A stretch of 11,828 bases of DNA from Bacteroidales bacterium (lineage in GTDB: Bacteria > Bacteroidota > Bacteroidia > Bacteroidales > Muribaculaceae). Location of the stretch: assembly GCA_900752535.1 (NCBI GenBank), contig CAADVV010000483.1, positions 1 through 11,828 of the forward strand. The letters are read 5' to 3'. Below the pieces are notes generated by a model that was not told the DNA's origin, made no database searches, and worked only from the letters and a program-made list of their open reading frames with translations. This document shows, one piece after another, positions 1-6,643 of the stretch (position 1 is its first letter; every line of letters starts with the position of its first letter). The translations under genes were made by a program, and so were the position numbers.

Positions 1-231
1 AACTGTAACTCTTTCAACGGGTCATATACTGTAAAGGGAGATTCCATCAAACTCGGTGACGGAGCCATGACCGAAATGGCGTGCGACGACATGAGGACAG
101 AAGATGCCATACGCCGTATTCTTCCGCGTATATCCACAATAGACGTTCAGAATGATTCTGTCATAAGATTGAATGGCTTGGCTCCCGCCGAGTGTATCCT
201 GCTTCGCAAGGCAAAAACCGAAATCAAATGA
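1..231 (+). CDS. META-domain (HslJ-like) protein, C-terminal part
   Basis: Frame 1 is open from the first base to a TGA at 229-231, giving the last 76 residues; the start lies outside the window. The fragment begins NCNSFNGSY and continues with TEMACDD and a closing CILLRKA strand. That is the usual pattern of the META/DUF306 fold: a CN..G.Y turn, then T.MAC, then a final beta strand. Such proteins in Bacteroidales are usually periplasmic or lipid-anchored; E. coli HslJ, the namesake, is an outer-membrane-associated protein linked to novobiocin resistance. The biochemical role is not known. Its stop overlaps the ATG of the next gene (ATGA at 228-231), so the two are probably cotranscribed and translationally coupled. 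The family call is fairly sure; the lipoprotein nature cannot be seen because the N-terminus is missing. Confidence 0.8.
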   Translation, partial: NCNSFNGSYTVKGDSIKLGDGAMTEMACDDMRTEDAIRRILPRISTIDVQNDSVIRLNGLAPAECILLRKAKTEIK

Positions 232-1276
232 TAAGGGCTTTTCTCTCCTTTACTATCCTCTCGTTGACCATTATTGTCGTTGGATGCAAGTCTCAAAGGA
301 TTGATGCACCGGAGTCTGTTGTTATTGATGGTAAAGTGATATATGGACCGGATGGATCCCCGCTAAGACAAACTGTCATAAAGCGAGTCTCAGATGGTAA
401 GACGTTTCTGACCGACACTTTAGGAAATTTCCATATCGAGGTACAAACTGGAGATTCACTGCGGTTCTCTTACGTTGGTACTGTCGGTAAGACATTGCCG
501 ATATTGAAGAATGATACTTCCATGACCGTGGAACTTGAACCCTATGTGCCGGGCAATGACGAATATGTCTATACTGAAAAATATTTAGGTGGATTTGAAA
601 ACCAAGATGACGGCTCTACTCTTGTAATCAGCAGAGCGGAAAATGGGTATAATGTTTCTGTAAAATTGTTTCGTCTCACGGAGATAAACGACTGTATCGG
701 AAAATTGAAAGACGGCACACTTATCTTTACAGGAATAGATGCTTCCGGGAAACCAATATCAGGAACAATCACAGTTGAGGGTGATTCTGCAAAACTGGTA
801 TTCACGGATTCAACCTGGGAATATCTTCCGGTCGGGACATCATATACATTTGAAAGGAAACATGATTTGACTCAAAAATTCTATTCGACATCCGATGGTA
901 TGGCAATGTCCCTTATCAGTTCAAAACTGCTTCAGTGTCCGATCGATTCACTTATGTGGAATTTACGAATAACCGCAATATAGATATGACCACTGGCGAA
1001 TGGTATAGAATCGATAAACAATCGGCAAAAGGAAACTGGATTCAAGCTCCGTACTCAGGAAAGTATCTTGAACTAAAGGCAAATGGAACCGAGGTATGTT
1101 TTAATGATATTGGATATGTCGTGCGACCTGATGGCACGTTCAAGATGACCGTAAAGCCGTGGATTTGTGACCTGAGTGAAAAATCTGCGATGTATCGACT
1201 TGTGAAAACATTCTACTATCCGCCTTATCCAATTCAGAAAAGCGATACGGCGTATGTTGAATTTCAAATCAGATAA
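228..1276 (+). pseudogene. Lipoprotein with CarboxypepD_reg-like and Ig-like regions, broken by a -1 frameshift
   Basis: The start is ATG 228, overlapping the previous stop. It gives MIRAFLSF... with a lipobox ending IVVGC, so Cys20 is probably lipidated. Residues about 30-95 (IDGKVIYGPDGSPL, TDTLGNFHIEV) resemble a carboxypeptidase-regulatory-like beta sandwich. Residues about 110-215 are an unrecognised beta-rich region. This frame ends in a TAA/TAG-bounded tail at 983. The +2 frame, however, is open from 866 to 1276 and reads as good protein (ILFDIRWYGNVPYQF, then FTYVEFTNN..., then AMYRLVKTF...YVEFQI). It resembles a bacterial Ig-like domain of the Big_14 type. The simplest reading is the loss of one base between about 866 and 877, perhaps in the A5 run at 873-877. 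Repairing it would give one protein of about 350 residues. A sequencing or assembly error is an equally good explanation. If translated as sequenced, the product would be a 251-residue truncated lipoprotein ending at 983. Confidence 0.7.
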
Positions 1277-1280
1277 TCAA

Positions 1281-1457
1281 ATGTTGAGCAATAAAGTAAA
1301 GCGAAATATCTGGCTGACACTCGCTATATTGTCAGTCGGTTGTATTATAGATAGGACGATTCGTGTTATAGACGGCTCCATCGAGTGGTGGAATCTGATT
1401 GCGACGATTGTTATGACCGCTTTCTGCACCAAATTCTATCTTTGCTACCGCAATTAG
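1281..1457 (+). CDS. Small two-helix membrane protein
   Basis: This 58-residue protein starts at ATG 1281, four bases after the end of the frameshifted lipoprotein gene. That start is preferred to upstream in-frame positions because they would overlap the preceding gene. The sequence is MLSNKVKRNIWLTLAIL..., a basic N-terminus followed by a first hydrophobic segment (about residues 9-25). A short polar loop (DRTIRVIDGSIE) and a second hydrophobic segment (about 34-52) follow, ending in CYRN. Both ends probably face the cytoplasm. No known family is recognised. The gene at 8730-8954 has the same plan, with an NKxKRN start and a YRN after helix two. The two are probably distant paralogues. Confidence 0.6.
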   Translation: MLSNKVKRNIWLTLAILSVGCIIDRTIRVIDGSIEWWNLIATIVMTAFCTKFYLCYRN

Positions 1458-1462
1458 GTAAA

Positions 1463-1495
1463 ACGCGGCAACCTTTTCGGTCGCGTCAAGGTTTT
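1463..1495 (+). terminator. Possible terminator after the lipoprotein operon
   Basis: ACGCG (1463-1467) pairs with CGCGT (1482-1486), and ACC (1471-1473) pairs with GGT (1479-1481) across a TTTTC loop, leaving a three-base bulge. A short T run (1492-1495) follows after CAAG. The stem is imperfect and the T run weak, so this may be a leaky terminator or a chance fold. Confidence 0.35.
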
Positions 1496-1526
1496 CAAAT
1501 AATTAGTATATAAGCACCTGAGTATT

Positions 1527-1823
1527 ATGATGAAGTTATTTTGCTCATGTTTCATTCTTGCCATGTGCATGTCGTTTTCTTCTTGTCAAAGTGACAATGA
1601 AGAATATAAGAGAGAAATTTCAAATCTTGAAGACAGAGTTTCTGAATTAGAATCCGAACTTGAAGAAGCCAATAATACCATATCAGAATATGAAGCAAAA
1701 TTTGATCAAATACAGGCTGATGCTTCAGATGGATATGACGCCATAAGCTATTTCAATTGGAGTTGTGAACTTCAAGAAGCATTGGACGCATTTGAGAACA
1801 TTCAATGTGAAGCTTCATATTAA
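1527..1823 (+). CDS. Small coiled-coil lipoprotein
   Basis: This 98-residue product begins with two adjacent ATG codons (1527 and 1530); either could be used. The N-terminus MMKLFCSCFILAMCMSFSSC is a lipoprotein signal with lipobox FSSC, so Cys20 (Cys19 from the second ATG) would carry the lipid. Residues about 27-68 (EISNLEDRVSELESELEE and onward) have leucines and hydrophobics at heptad spacing with charged flanks, predicting a coiled coil. The C-terminus (about 74-98) is acidic and contains two cysteines that could form a disulfide. The architecture recalls small trimeric envelope lipoproteins, but no named family is recognised. It lies 69 bp beyond the preceding gene, behind a possible terminator, so it may have its own promoter, though no TAnnTTTG element is visible. 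Convergent with the HTH gene at 1974-2231. Confidence 0.7.
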   Translation: MMKLFCSCFILAMCMSFSSCQSDNEEYKREISNLEDRVSELESELEEANNTISEYEAKFDQIQADASDGYDAISYFNWSCELQEALDAFENIQCEASY

Positions 1824-1973
1824 TAGTTCGTAGAGAAGTAGTTGTATGGATAATTCTTTTCAGAACATTCGATCTAAGTCTGAAGCATCATATATCCTCC
1901 CGCAGTCAAATCGCCACATAGACTCGGACGCACACCCATTCTATGATTGTCCGATTTTACATATTCCTCTATT

Positions 1974-2231
1974 TTACGATTGGCTCTTGCGGATTCGGCG
2001 GCGAGCTTCGCTGCGGATTTCATCGGCTGTTGCTACCCTCTGTGACAGCACACATTCATCAATCTCCTTGCGATCAAAGTATATCATCTTACCGCCCGGT
2101 TTATAGTGTGGTATTTCACGGTTGTGGGTCATTTTGTAGATATAACTTACTTTGACTCCGATGTAAGACGCCAATTCCTCAACTGACAGGAATGGTTTGG
2201 TTATAATTTTTAGCTCGTCAAATTTATGCAC
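1974..2231 (-). CDS. Excisionase-family helix-turn-helix DNA-binding protein
   Basis: The product has 85 residues from a GTG start at 2229-2231. Residues about 14-60 (FLSVEELASYIGVKVSYIYKM and then the wing HYKPGGKMIYFDRKEIDECV) form the winged HTH of the excisionase/MerR-like HTH_17 group, very common in Bacteroidales mobile elements and as small regulators. The first helix pair reads the operator, and the KPGGKMIYF wing contacts the minor groove. The C-terminus is a basic helix (EIRSEARRRIRKS). The frame continues upstream of the GTG as EKYVEAIEQLI, which matches the usual N-terminal helix of the family. The only ATG in frame (2268-2270) is followed immediately by TAA (2265-2267). The gene may therefore be damaged, or may use the GTG. 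No integrase lies next to it, so it is an orphan or a remnant of an element. Confidence 0.75.
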   Translation of the reverse strand: MHKFDELKIITKPFLSVEELASYIGVKVSYIYKMTHNREIPHYKPGGKMIYFDRKEIDECVLSQRVATADEIRSEARRRIRKSQS

Positions 2232-2474
2232 AATCAGTTGTTCTATTGCTTCTACATATTTCTCTTACATAAGATATTTCGTGAGTTCCGCTGCTTTATT
2301 GCTTTGGTCCCATTATTTATCTGAGTTTTTGACAAGCTGAAAATTTATAAAAATGCAAAGAACTTATGATGCACCATAAGAGATTATAATTCTATCAAAT
2401 ACTACTCTGATAAGTGCCTACTCATCAGCTCTTAATTATTCAATATATCAGATGTTTAAATAAGATTTATACGC

Positions 2475-2729
2475 TCAATCCAGACATAAAAATTTAGACA
2501 CCGATGTTTTCCTCCCGTTAATTTTCAGAGTATAGAATTTATCGATATATCGGATGAAAAAATCTCGAAGAAATGCCTTGTCGCTGAGGTGTTCATAAAT
2601 ATATTGGTGAGAGCAGCCACATTTTCTCTTTGATTGCTGAGTTAACTCGCACCAATATGTCGATATTTCCCTCCGATGAATAACCCCGTCATATCCCAGC
2701 GCATCGGAAATATATGTCTCATGACTTAT
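2475..2729 (-). pseudogene. Possible decayed coding fragment without a start codon
   Basis: This minus-strand frame is open for 84 codons, from just after TAG (2730-2732) to TGA (2475-2477), with no ATG, GTG or TTG near its upstream end. The translation looks protein-like: it contains YISDALGYDGVIHRRE, then TYWCELTQQSKRKCGC, then AFLRDFFIRYIDKFYTLKING. No family is recognised. It lies upstream of the HTH gene on the same strand and could be the remains of a neighbouring mobile-element gene. A frame of this length can also occur by chance in about 1 kb read in six frames, so confidence is low. Confidence 0.25.
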
Positions 2730-2776
2730 CTATCCGATTTCATGCGTTTTATTATAACAACGTAATGTAATCGGCG

Positions 2777-3154
2777 TCAGCAACCGGAAGGTTTCATATA
2801 GAAGTAATATGACACCGAAGGACGTTCGGATGTAGTTAGTGTCTTAAGATTGTCCGATAGTCTGGTACCAAGGCGTTGGTTGCCTTTTGAGGTAAGCTTT
2901 TTCCTTCCTCCTCGATGACTTACCTCACATTCGGGAGAATGCATTATGGTATTGAGCTTTCTGGGAAGATTCTGATTGGCATCGCAACAGACATCAAAGT
3001 TCTTAATATAGCTGAAACTCAGCGAATGGGTTTGCTCAAATTCATATAGTTTATGTAGCTGACCGGAGTACATGAATCGGTTGTCCACATTCAATGTTAT
3101 GCTATTCTGAATGTCATTGCGGAATTCACTAACTACCGCTTCCGCACCGGACAT
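2777..3154 (-). CDS. Doubtful hypothetical protein
   Basis: The product has 125 residues from ATG 3152-3154 to TGA 2777-2779. It is polar and basic toward the C-terminus (SHRGGRKKLTSKGNQRLG, then PSVSYYFYMKPSGC). It shows no signal peptide, membrane segment or recognisable motif. The opposite strand has many stops here, so if anything is coding it is this frame. It sits in gene-poor DNA next to another doubtful minus-strand frame. It may be a real orphan gene, a fragment, or a chance frame. Confidence 0.3.
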   Translation of the reverse strand: MSGAEAVVSEFRNDIQNSITLNVDNRFMYSGQLHKLYEFEQTHSLSFSYIKNFDVCCDANQNLPRKLNTIMHSPECEVSHRGGRKKLTSKGNQRLGTRLSDNLKTLTTSERPSVSYYFYMKPSGC

Positions 3155-3335
3155 ATAAGTAATAATATATGATGGAATCGTGCGCTTAACGCGGGAATAT
3201 TTCTGTGTACAGATAAATATTGTAGAGGTTGTGGTGCCGTAGATGTAGTCTGAAAACGGATTCCCGTGCGCTATGTCATTGAAGAATATAATATGATTAT
3301 CGACATTTGTTGAGATGAATATGAGAAAAAATCTT

Positions 3336-3343
3336 TATCTTTG
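3336..3343 (+). promoter_or_regulatory. Bacteroidota -7 promoter element for the secreted protein gene
   Basis: TATCTTTG matches the TAnnTTTG consensus of the Bacteroidota housekeeping sigma factor exactly. It lies 27 bases before the ATG at 3371, giving a leader of about 20 nt. The -33 TTTG is not at ideal spacing: a TTTG at 3306-3309 is about 26 bases away. The TTG inside this box could be misread as a start codon of the downstream gene. Confidence 0.6.
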
Positions 3344-3370
3344 CTTTTATATGATAAAAAAGTTTTTGAA

Positions 3371-4219
3371 ATGAAAAAGGTATTAACATTCGTTATCTTG
3401 CTATTACTGTGCTGTACGGTAAAGGCAAACATAGACTTTTCTTCGTTCAGAGGGGTCTGGAGCAGTGACAATGCCGAGGCGGTTATCACTGATTCAATCT
3501 GCATATTCTTTTGTAAAGGAGACAGTGCGATGACCGCTTCTCTTGAAATTCCTACTGCCGGAGTTTCAAGCAAGACTGTTTTTACTCCGGATGGAACCGT
3601 GTTGACTACTCCGGATAGTTTGCATCTGTCCATTTCAAGATCAGAAAACGGGATAGTTATTAGCGGGCAATCCATGAGGAAGGTCGAAGACATAATAACT
3701 GTTAAACCATATGAAATGTCACAATGTAATTCCAAATTTGATGTTGGTAAATGTCTGCAAATGTGGCGGCTTGGTGCAGGATATGGTTTGACAGACGAGA
3801 TAATTTATTGTGAGGTAAACACGAACCGACACATGTTCGTGTATATGGTGAATCAATCTATGACTTATATCAGAGCGGCTGTCACACGGAATAATAACCT
3901 CGGTACATTGTTTTTCCAGAACATCCGTATGATGAAAAACAATAATACGGGAGAATTTACTATGTCTATACTGCCTCATAATTATGCTATTACATGCAAT
4001 GACATTGAGATAGATAATAACAAATTCCAACCGAATACGTGTACGTTTGACGCTGATGGCGGTATCTATTGGTCCCTCATATCTTATGAGCCTGATTTGA
4101 TTTTACTCAATGGTTGTGGAGAAGAATATCAGGTAAAACGGCCTGAAATAGATCCTACATGCGAATATTTTGAATATGTTCCATATTCTGAAAAGGATGT
4201 ATTTTCACATCTGCAATAA
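3371..4219 (+). CDS. Secreted protein of unknown family
   Basis: This is a 282-residue protein. ATG 3371 is preferred over an upstream TTG at 3341 because the TTG is part of the -7 promoter box and because ATG 3371 gives a clean signal peptide, MKKVLTFVILLLLCCTVKA, cleaved before Asn20. The mature part begins IDFSSFRGVWSSDNAEAVI. It has a beta-rich N-terminal half (about 20-120, with LHLSISRSENGIVIS) and a C-terminal half of about 130-282 with scattered cysteines (CLQMW, IYCEV, TCND, TCTF, GCGEE, TCEY), suggesting disulfides in the periplasm. No catalytic motif or named domain is recognised. It has its own promoter and precedes the aspartic protease gene by 54 bp, so the two may be cotranscribed. 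Confidence 0.75.
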   Translation: MKKVLTFVILLLLCCTVKANIDFSSFRGVWSSDNAEAVITDSICIFFCKGDSAMTASLEIPTAGVSSKTVFTPDGTVLTTPDSLHLSISRSENGIVISGQSMRKVEDIITVKPYEMSQCNSKFDVGKCLQMWRLGAGYGLTDEIIYCEVNTNRHMFVYMVNQSMTYIRAAVTRNNNLGTLFFQNIRMMKNNNTGEFTMSILPHNYAITCNDIEIDNNKFQPNTCTFDADGGIYWSLISYEPDLILLNGCGEEYQVKRPEIDPTCEYFEYVPYSEKDVFSHLQ

Positions 4220-4273
4220 AGTGTCATAGTTCTATCTTTAGAAGAATCGCCTCTTATGAAATTAGAAACTGTT

Positions 4274-5590
4274 ATGAGAAAACTTATTCTTATAATCGTC
4301 ATGTCGTTGTCGTGTTTTACGATAAGAGCGCAGAGTGTGGACGAACGCATCGGAGCAGCCATGAACTCGTCGGATTTCTTTGGGCTGCATGATATTTATT
4401 ATGATGCTCCAAAGGATTCGGTAAATCCTTTTCTGGAGGTGTTCTCGCGCTGTTTGATTGGTAATCGCTTCAATAGGCCGGACATTTCCATCCCGGCATT
4501 TGACGAACTGTTTAAAACGCAATCAGAGATGCTTGACATGAACCTCCTGCTGCAAAGTTCGGTCATGTATTCTATGGATCTGAGTCGTGTTGGCAAGAAC
4601 GAGGATGCATATAATTTGCTCTCGGCCGTATTGTCCTCGGCATACCAAATGGTTGATTCCATCAGTCTTAAGCCTTATGCTGACATGGCGGCGCGATATA
4701 AGAGTCTGATTGAATATTCGCCATATCAGATTTCTATTGACGGAGAAAAGGGAATTATACCGTTTGATACGATCCCGACCGGTAAGCAGGACAGTAAGCA
4801 ATATCTAATGCAAATTAGTGATGCCCTAATCAATGGCACACCCGTAAAGATTACTTTTGACACCGGTGCGGGAGTTAATGTTATAACTGATTCGTTAGCG
4901 CGGGCCTACGGTTTGGAATTTCTTGATGCTGACGTCGCCGCCACCGGTGTTGCATCCTCAGCCGGCCGATATGCCATAGCCAAAGAATTAGTCTTGGGTA
5001 ACGTCAGAGTGAACGATGTGCCGTTCTATGTTATTGACATCAGAAGTCACAATGAGGAGGCCGACAAATATATTGATGTCTTAGAATTTATTGTGGGCAG
5101 CGAGCTGATGCTTCAGCTTAAAGATGTGACGCTTGACTTCTCGGTCAAAGAAATTCAGGTGCCTGCTGTTGCTGCCGCTCCCTCTAATAATGAGCGTCCG
5201 AACATGTGTTTTTCTTCCGACATGAATCTGATAACCAAATCAGAAGTCAACGGCCAGTCGCTGATGATGAAATTGGATAGCGGCGATGCCGGTTACGGAA
5301 GACTCAATAAGTATTTCTTCGATGACAATAAGAAATACCTTACGACCCGTTGCGAAAGTGATACCGTCAATATGGCCGGTGTCGGTGGAGTCTGGTCGGT
5401 ACTATGTTACAAATTGCCGGATGCAAAACTGACGCTCGGCGGCAACTCTGTAACTGTACCTTTTTTTGATGTCCAGACCGAGCAGCACGGCAATTACATG
5501 GAAGAGAATAATCTCGGAATAAAAAGCATGATGCTCTTTCGCAAAGTTCGCTTCAATCTTGTCAACATGATTCTGACGACAGAGTTGTAG
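4274..5590 (+). CDS. Secreted aspartic protease with two retropepsin-like lobes
   Basis: ATG 4274 is chosen because it directly precedes a signal peptide (MRKLILIIVMSLSCFTIRA, cleaved before QS); ATG 4256 would add six residues, MKLETV. The product has 438 residues. After a helical region (about 25-150), lobe one has ITFDTGAGVNVI, placing a catalytic Asp at residue 196, and closes with FIVGSELMLQLKDVTLDF. Lobe two repeats the plan, with MKLDSGDAGYG (Asp335) and closing NLGIKSMMLF. Retropepsins usually have one D(T/S)G per chain and act as homodimers; two lobes in one chain would resemble a pepsin-like monomer. The likely role is periplasmic or surface proteolysis, but the substrate is unknown. 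Lobe two departs more from consensus (DSGD instead of DSGA), so its activity is uncertain. Confidence 0.82.
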   Translation: MRKLILIIVMSLSCFTIRAQSVDERIGAAMNSSDFFGLHDIYYDAPKDSVNPFLEVFSRCLIGNRFNRPDISIPAFDELFKTQSEMLDMNLLLQSSVMYSMDLSRVGKNEDAYNLLSAVLSSAYQMVDSISLKPYADMAARYKSLIEYSPYQISIDGEKGIIPFDTIPTGKQDSKQYLMQISDALINGTPVKITFDTGAGVNVITDSLARAYGLEFLDADVAATGVASSAGRYAIAKELVLGNVRVNDVPFYVIDIRSHNEEADKYIDVLEFIVGSELMLQLKDVTLDFSVKEIQVPAVAAAPSNNERPNMCFSSDMNLITKSEVNGQSLMMKLDSGDAGYGRLNKYFFDDNKKYLTTRCESDTVNMAGVGGVWSVLCYKLPDAKLTLGGNSVTVPFFDVQTEQHGNYMEENNLGIKSMMLFRKVRFNLVNMILTTEL

Positions 5591-5628
5591 GCGTATCTTC
5601 TGCGAAACACATATTATCGATAACGATA

Positions 5629-5646
5629 CCGGAACGATTCTTCCGG
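5629..5646. terminator. Possible hairpin between convergent genes
   Basis: CCGGAA (5629-5634) and TTCCGG (5641-5646) form a 6-bp GC-rich stem with a six-base loop. It lies between the protease gene and the convergent AraC gene, where a shared terminator is expected. No real T run follows on either strand. A 10-bp palindrome, TTATCGATAA, lies just upstream at 5614-5623. Confidence 0.3.
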
Positions 5647-5696
5647 ATTGAATTCGGGCCTGAATGGGCATGACATACTCCTCGTCTTACAGGTAT

Positions 5697-6548
5697 CTAA
5701 TGGTTCTTACGATAATTGGAAGGTGATTCACCGTACAATTGCTTGAATACTCTTGTGAAGTGTGGCAGATCGCAGAATCCCACGGCAAAACAAATTTCTG
5801 AAATTTGTTTTGCCGTCGTTGTCAGGAGTTCCCGTGCCGTTTCGAGCCGATAATTCATAAGAAACTGCGTGAATGTCATCCCTTTATTCCTTTTGAAAAA
5901 GGTGCAGAACGCCGAACGGCTCATCCCTATATGTGATGCTATATCGTCGAGAGATATGCTGTGAATATAATGAGCCATTACGAAGGTGGCGACCTCCTGC
6001 ATTCGTTTGATATCCCGCTCTATTTTTATCGGCTTTCCTATATAGGTATGGTCGACTGTGGTAAATATCACAGGCAGTAATTTTAACATCTCACAAAGTT
6101 GTCCCAAGCTGTCGAACTCGGTCATGGCCTTCAGTGAGCGTTTGATTATGGATGCACTCTCCGGGCCATATCTTAATGCTTCAGTAGTCATAGTCCGACC
6201 AAAAAGCAAATTTCGTAATTCGGGGAAAGCCGAAATACACTTCGTTATAAATTCATGACTGAAAGCGACCATTAAATAGGAAACCTCTCCCGAGACATCA
6301 GCCAATGATGGTTCATATTTCCAATAATGAGGCATCGATGGAGGTATGAGCACAACATCCCCCTCGGCAAAAGGCAAGATTGTGTCACCTGTCATTCGGA
6401 CACCCTTTCCGCGCAAAACATAATATAATTCCCAGGCATCGTGTCTGTGCAACCCGGCTTCAAGTGACGGCGGAATATGCTGACAGATGAAGAAAAAAGA
6501 ATGGTCGTTGACTTCAGGTAATGTGTATGGGATTACAGCATCTTTCAT
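5697..6548 (-). CDS. AraC-family transcriptional regulator with N-terminal cupin
   Basis: The product has 283 residues. ATG 6546-6548 is chosen; an upstream TTG (6555-6557) belongs to a promoter box. Residues about 25-80 (HRHDAWELYYVLRGKG, then FAEGDVVLIPPSMPHYW) form an AraC-binding-type cupin that would sense a small ligand. Residues about 185-283 carry the paired HTH of AraC/XylS proteins: SLDDIASHIGMSRSAFCTFFKR, then QISEICFAVGFCDLPHFTRVFK, then GESPSNYRK. It is transcribed divergently from a nitroreductase gene, with 95 bp and phased repeats between them, so it probably controls that gene and itself. The inducer is unknown; a redox-active or toxic aromatic compound would suit the neighbour but is a guess. 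Confidence 0.92.
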   Translation of the reverse strand: MKDAVIPYTLPEVNDHSFFFICQHIPPSLEAGLHRHDAWELYYVLRGKGVRMTGDTILPFAEGDVVLIPPSMPHYWKYEPSLADVSGEVSYLMVAFSHEFITKCISAFPELRNLLFGRTMTTEALRYGPESASIIKRSLKAMTEFDSLGQLCEMLKLLPVIFTTVDHTYIGKPIKIERDIKRMQEVATFVMAHYIHSISLDDIASHIGMSRSAFCTFFKRNKGMTFTQFLMNYRLETARELLTTTAKQISEICFAVGFCDLPHFTRVFKQLYGESPSNYRKNH

Positions 6549-6554
6549 GTTGTG

Positions 6555-6562
6555 CAAATATA
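6555..6562 (-). promoter_or_regulatory. -7 promoter element of the AraC-family gene
   Basis: On the minus strand this reads TATATTTG, a full match to TAnnTTTG. Only CACAAC separates it from the ATG, so transcription would start at or within a base or two of the start codon. No TTTG lies at the normal -33 spacing (nearest at 6587-6590). Confidence 0.45.
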
Positions 6563-6563
6563 C

Positions 6564-6606
6564 GACAAATATTCGGAACGATAAGACAAACGCAGGACAA
6601 ATGCGG
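6564..6606. promoter_or_regulatory. Three phased GACAAA repeats, candidate AraC operator
   Basis: GACAAATATTCGG (6564-6576), GACAAACGCAGG (6585-6596) and GACAAATGCGG (6596-6606) are direct repeats spaced 21 and 11 bp, which is two and one helical turns. AraC-family proteins typically bind direct half-sites at about 21-bp spacing. The middle copy covers the expected -33 regions of both divergent promoters, suiting a site that controls both. Confidence 0.5.
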
Positions 6607-6610
6607 CCAT

Positions 6611-6618
6611 TAATTTTG
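6611..6618 (+). promoter_or_regulatory. -7 promoter element of the nitroreductase gene
   Basis: TAATTTTG matches TAnnTTTG and lies 25 bases before the ATG at 6644. The -33 region has no TTTG and is instead covered by the GACAAA repeats, as expected for a promoter that needs an activator. Confidence 0.5.
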
Positions 6619-6643
6619 TCGCCGAATTCAAAAATAACAGACT

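Larger units (their letters stand above)
2232..3335. other. Gene-poor, AT-rich, hairpin-rich stretch
   Basis: About 1.1 kb carries no confident gene. Visible structures are a 6-bp stem at 2363-2380 (CTTATG/CATAAG) and an interrupted 8-bp stem at 2407-2428. There is a 9-bp stem, ATATTGGTG (2601-2609) with CACCAATAT (2650-2658). An interrupted stem pairs ATATTT (2663-2668) and CCGATG (2673-2678) with CATCGG (2702-2707) and AAATAT (2708-2713). A bulged 10-bp stem lies at 3196-3221. Two minus-strand open frames (2475-2729 and 2777-3154) lie within. The stretch looks like decayed accessory DNA, but a structured RNA is not excluded. Confidence 0.5.

Noticed and set aside
866..880. Programmed -1 ribosomal frameshift in the lipoprotein gene
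   Set aside because: The zero-frame codons CAA AAA do not make a standard X XXY YYZ slippery site and no clear downstream pseudoknot was seen; mutation or sequencing error is simpler.
1846..2155. Two + strand open frames (1846-2106 and 1943-2155)
   Set aside because: They lie opposite the convincing HTH gene on the minus strand and have no recognisable protein features; they are shadows.
2363..2713. CRISPR array or iteron origin from the series of hairpins
   Set aside because: The stems differ from each other in sequence and spacing, so there is no repeat unit.
3341..3370. TTG start for the secreted protein gene
   Set aside because: The TTG is inside the TATCTTTG promoter box and would put ten residues before a clean signal peptide; ATG 3371 is better.
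6549..6557. TTG start for the AraC-family gene
   Set aside because: It belongs to the minus-strand -7 box TATATTTG; the ATG three codons later is the sensible start.
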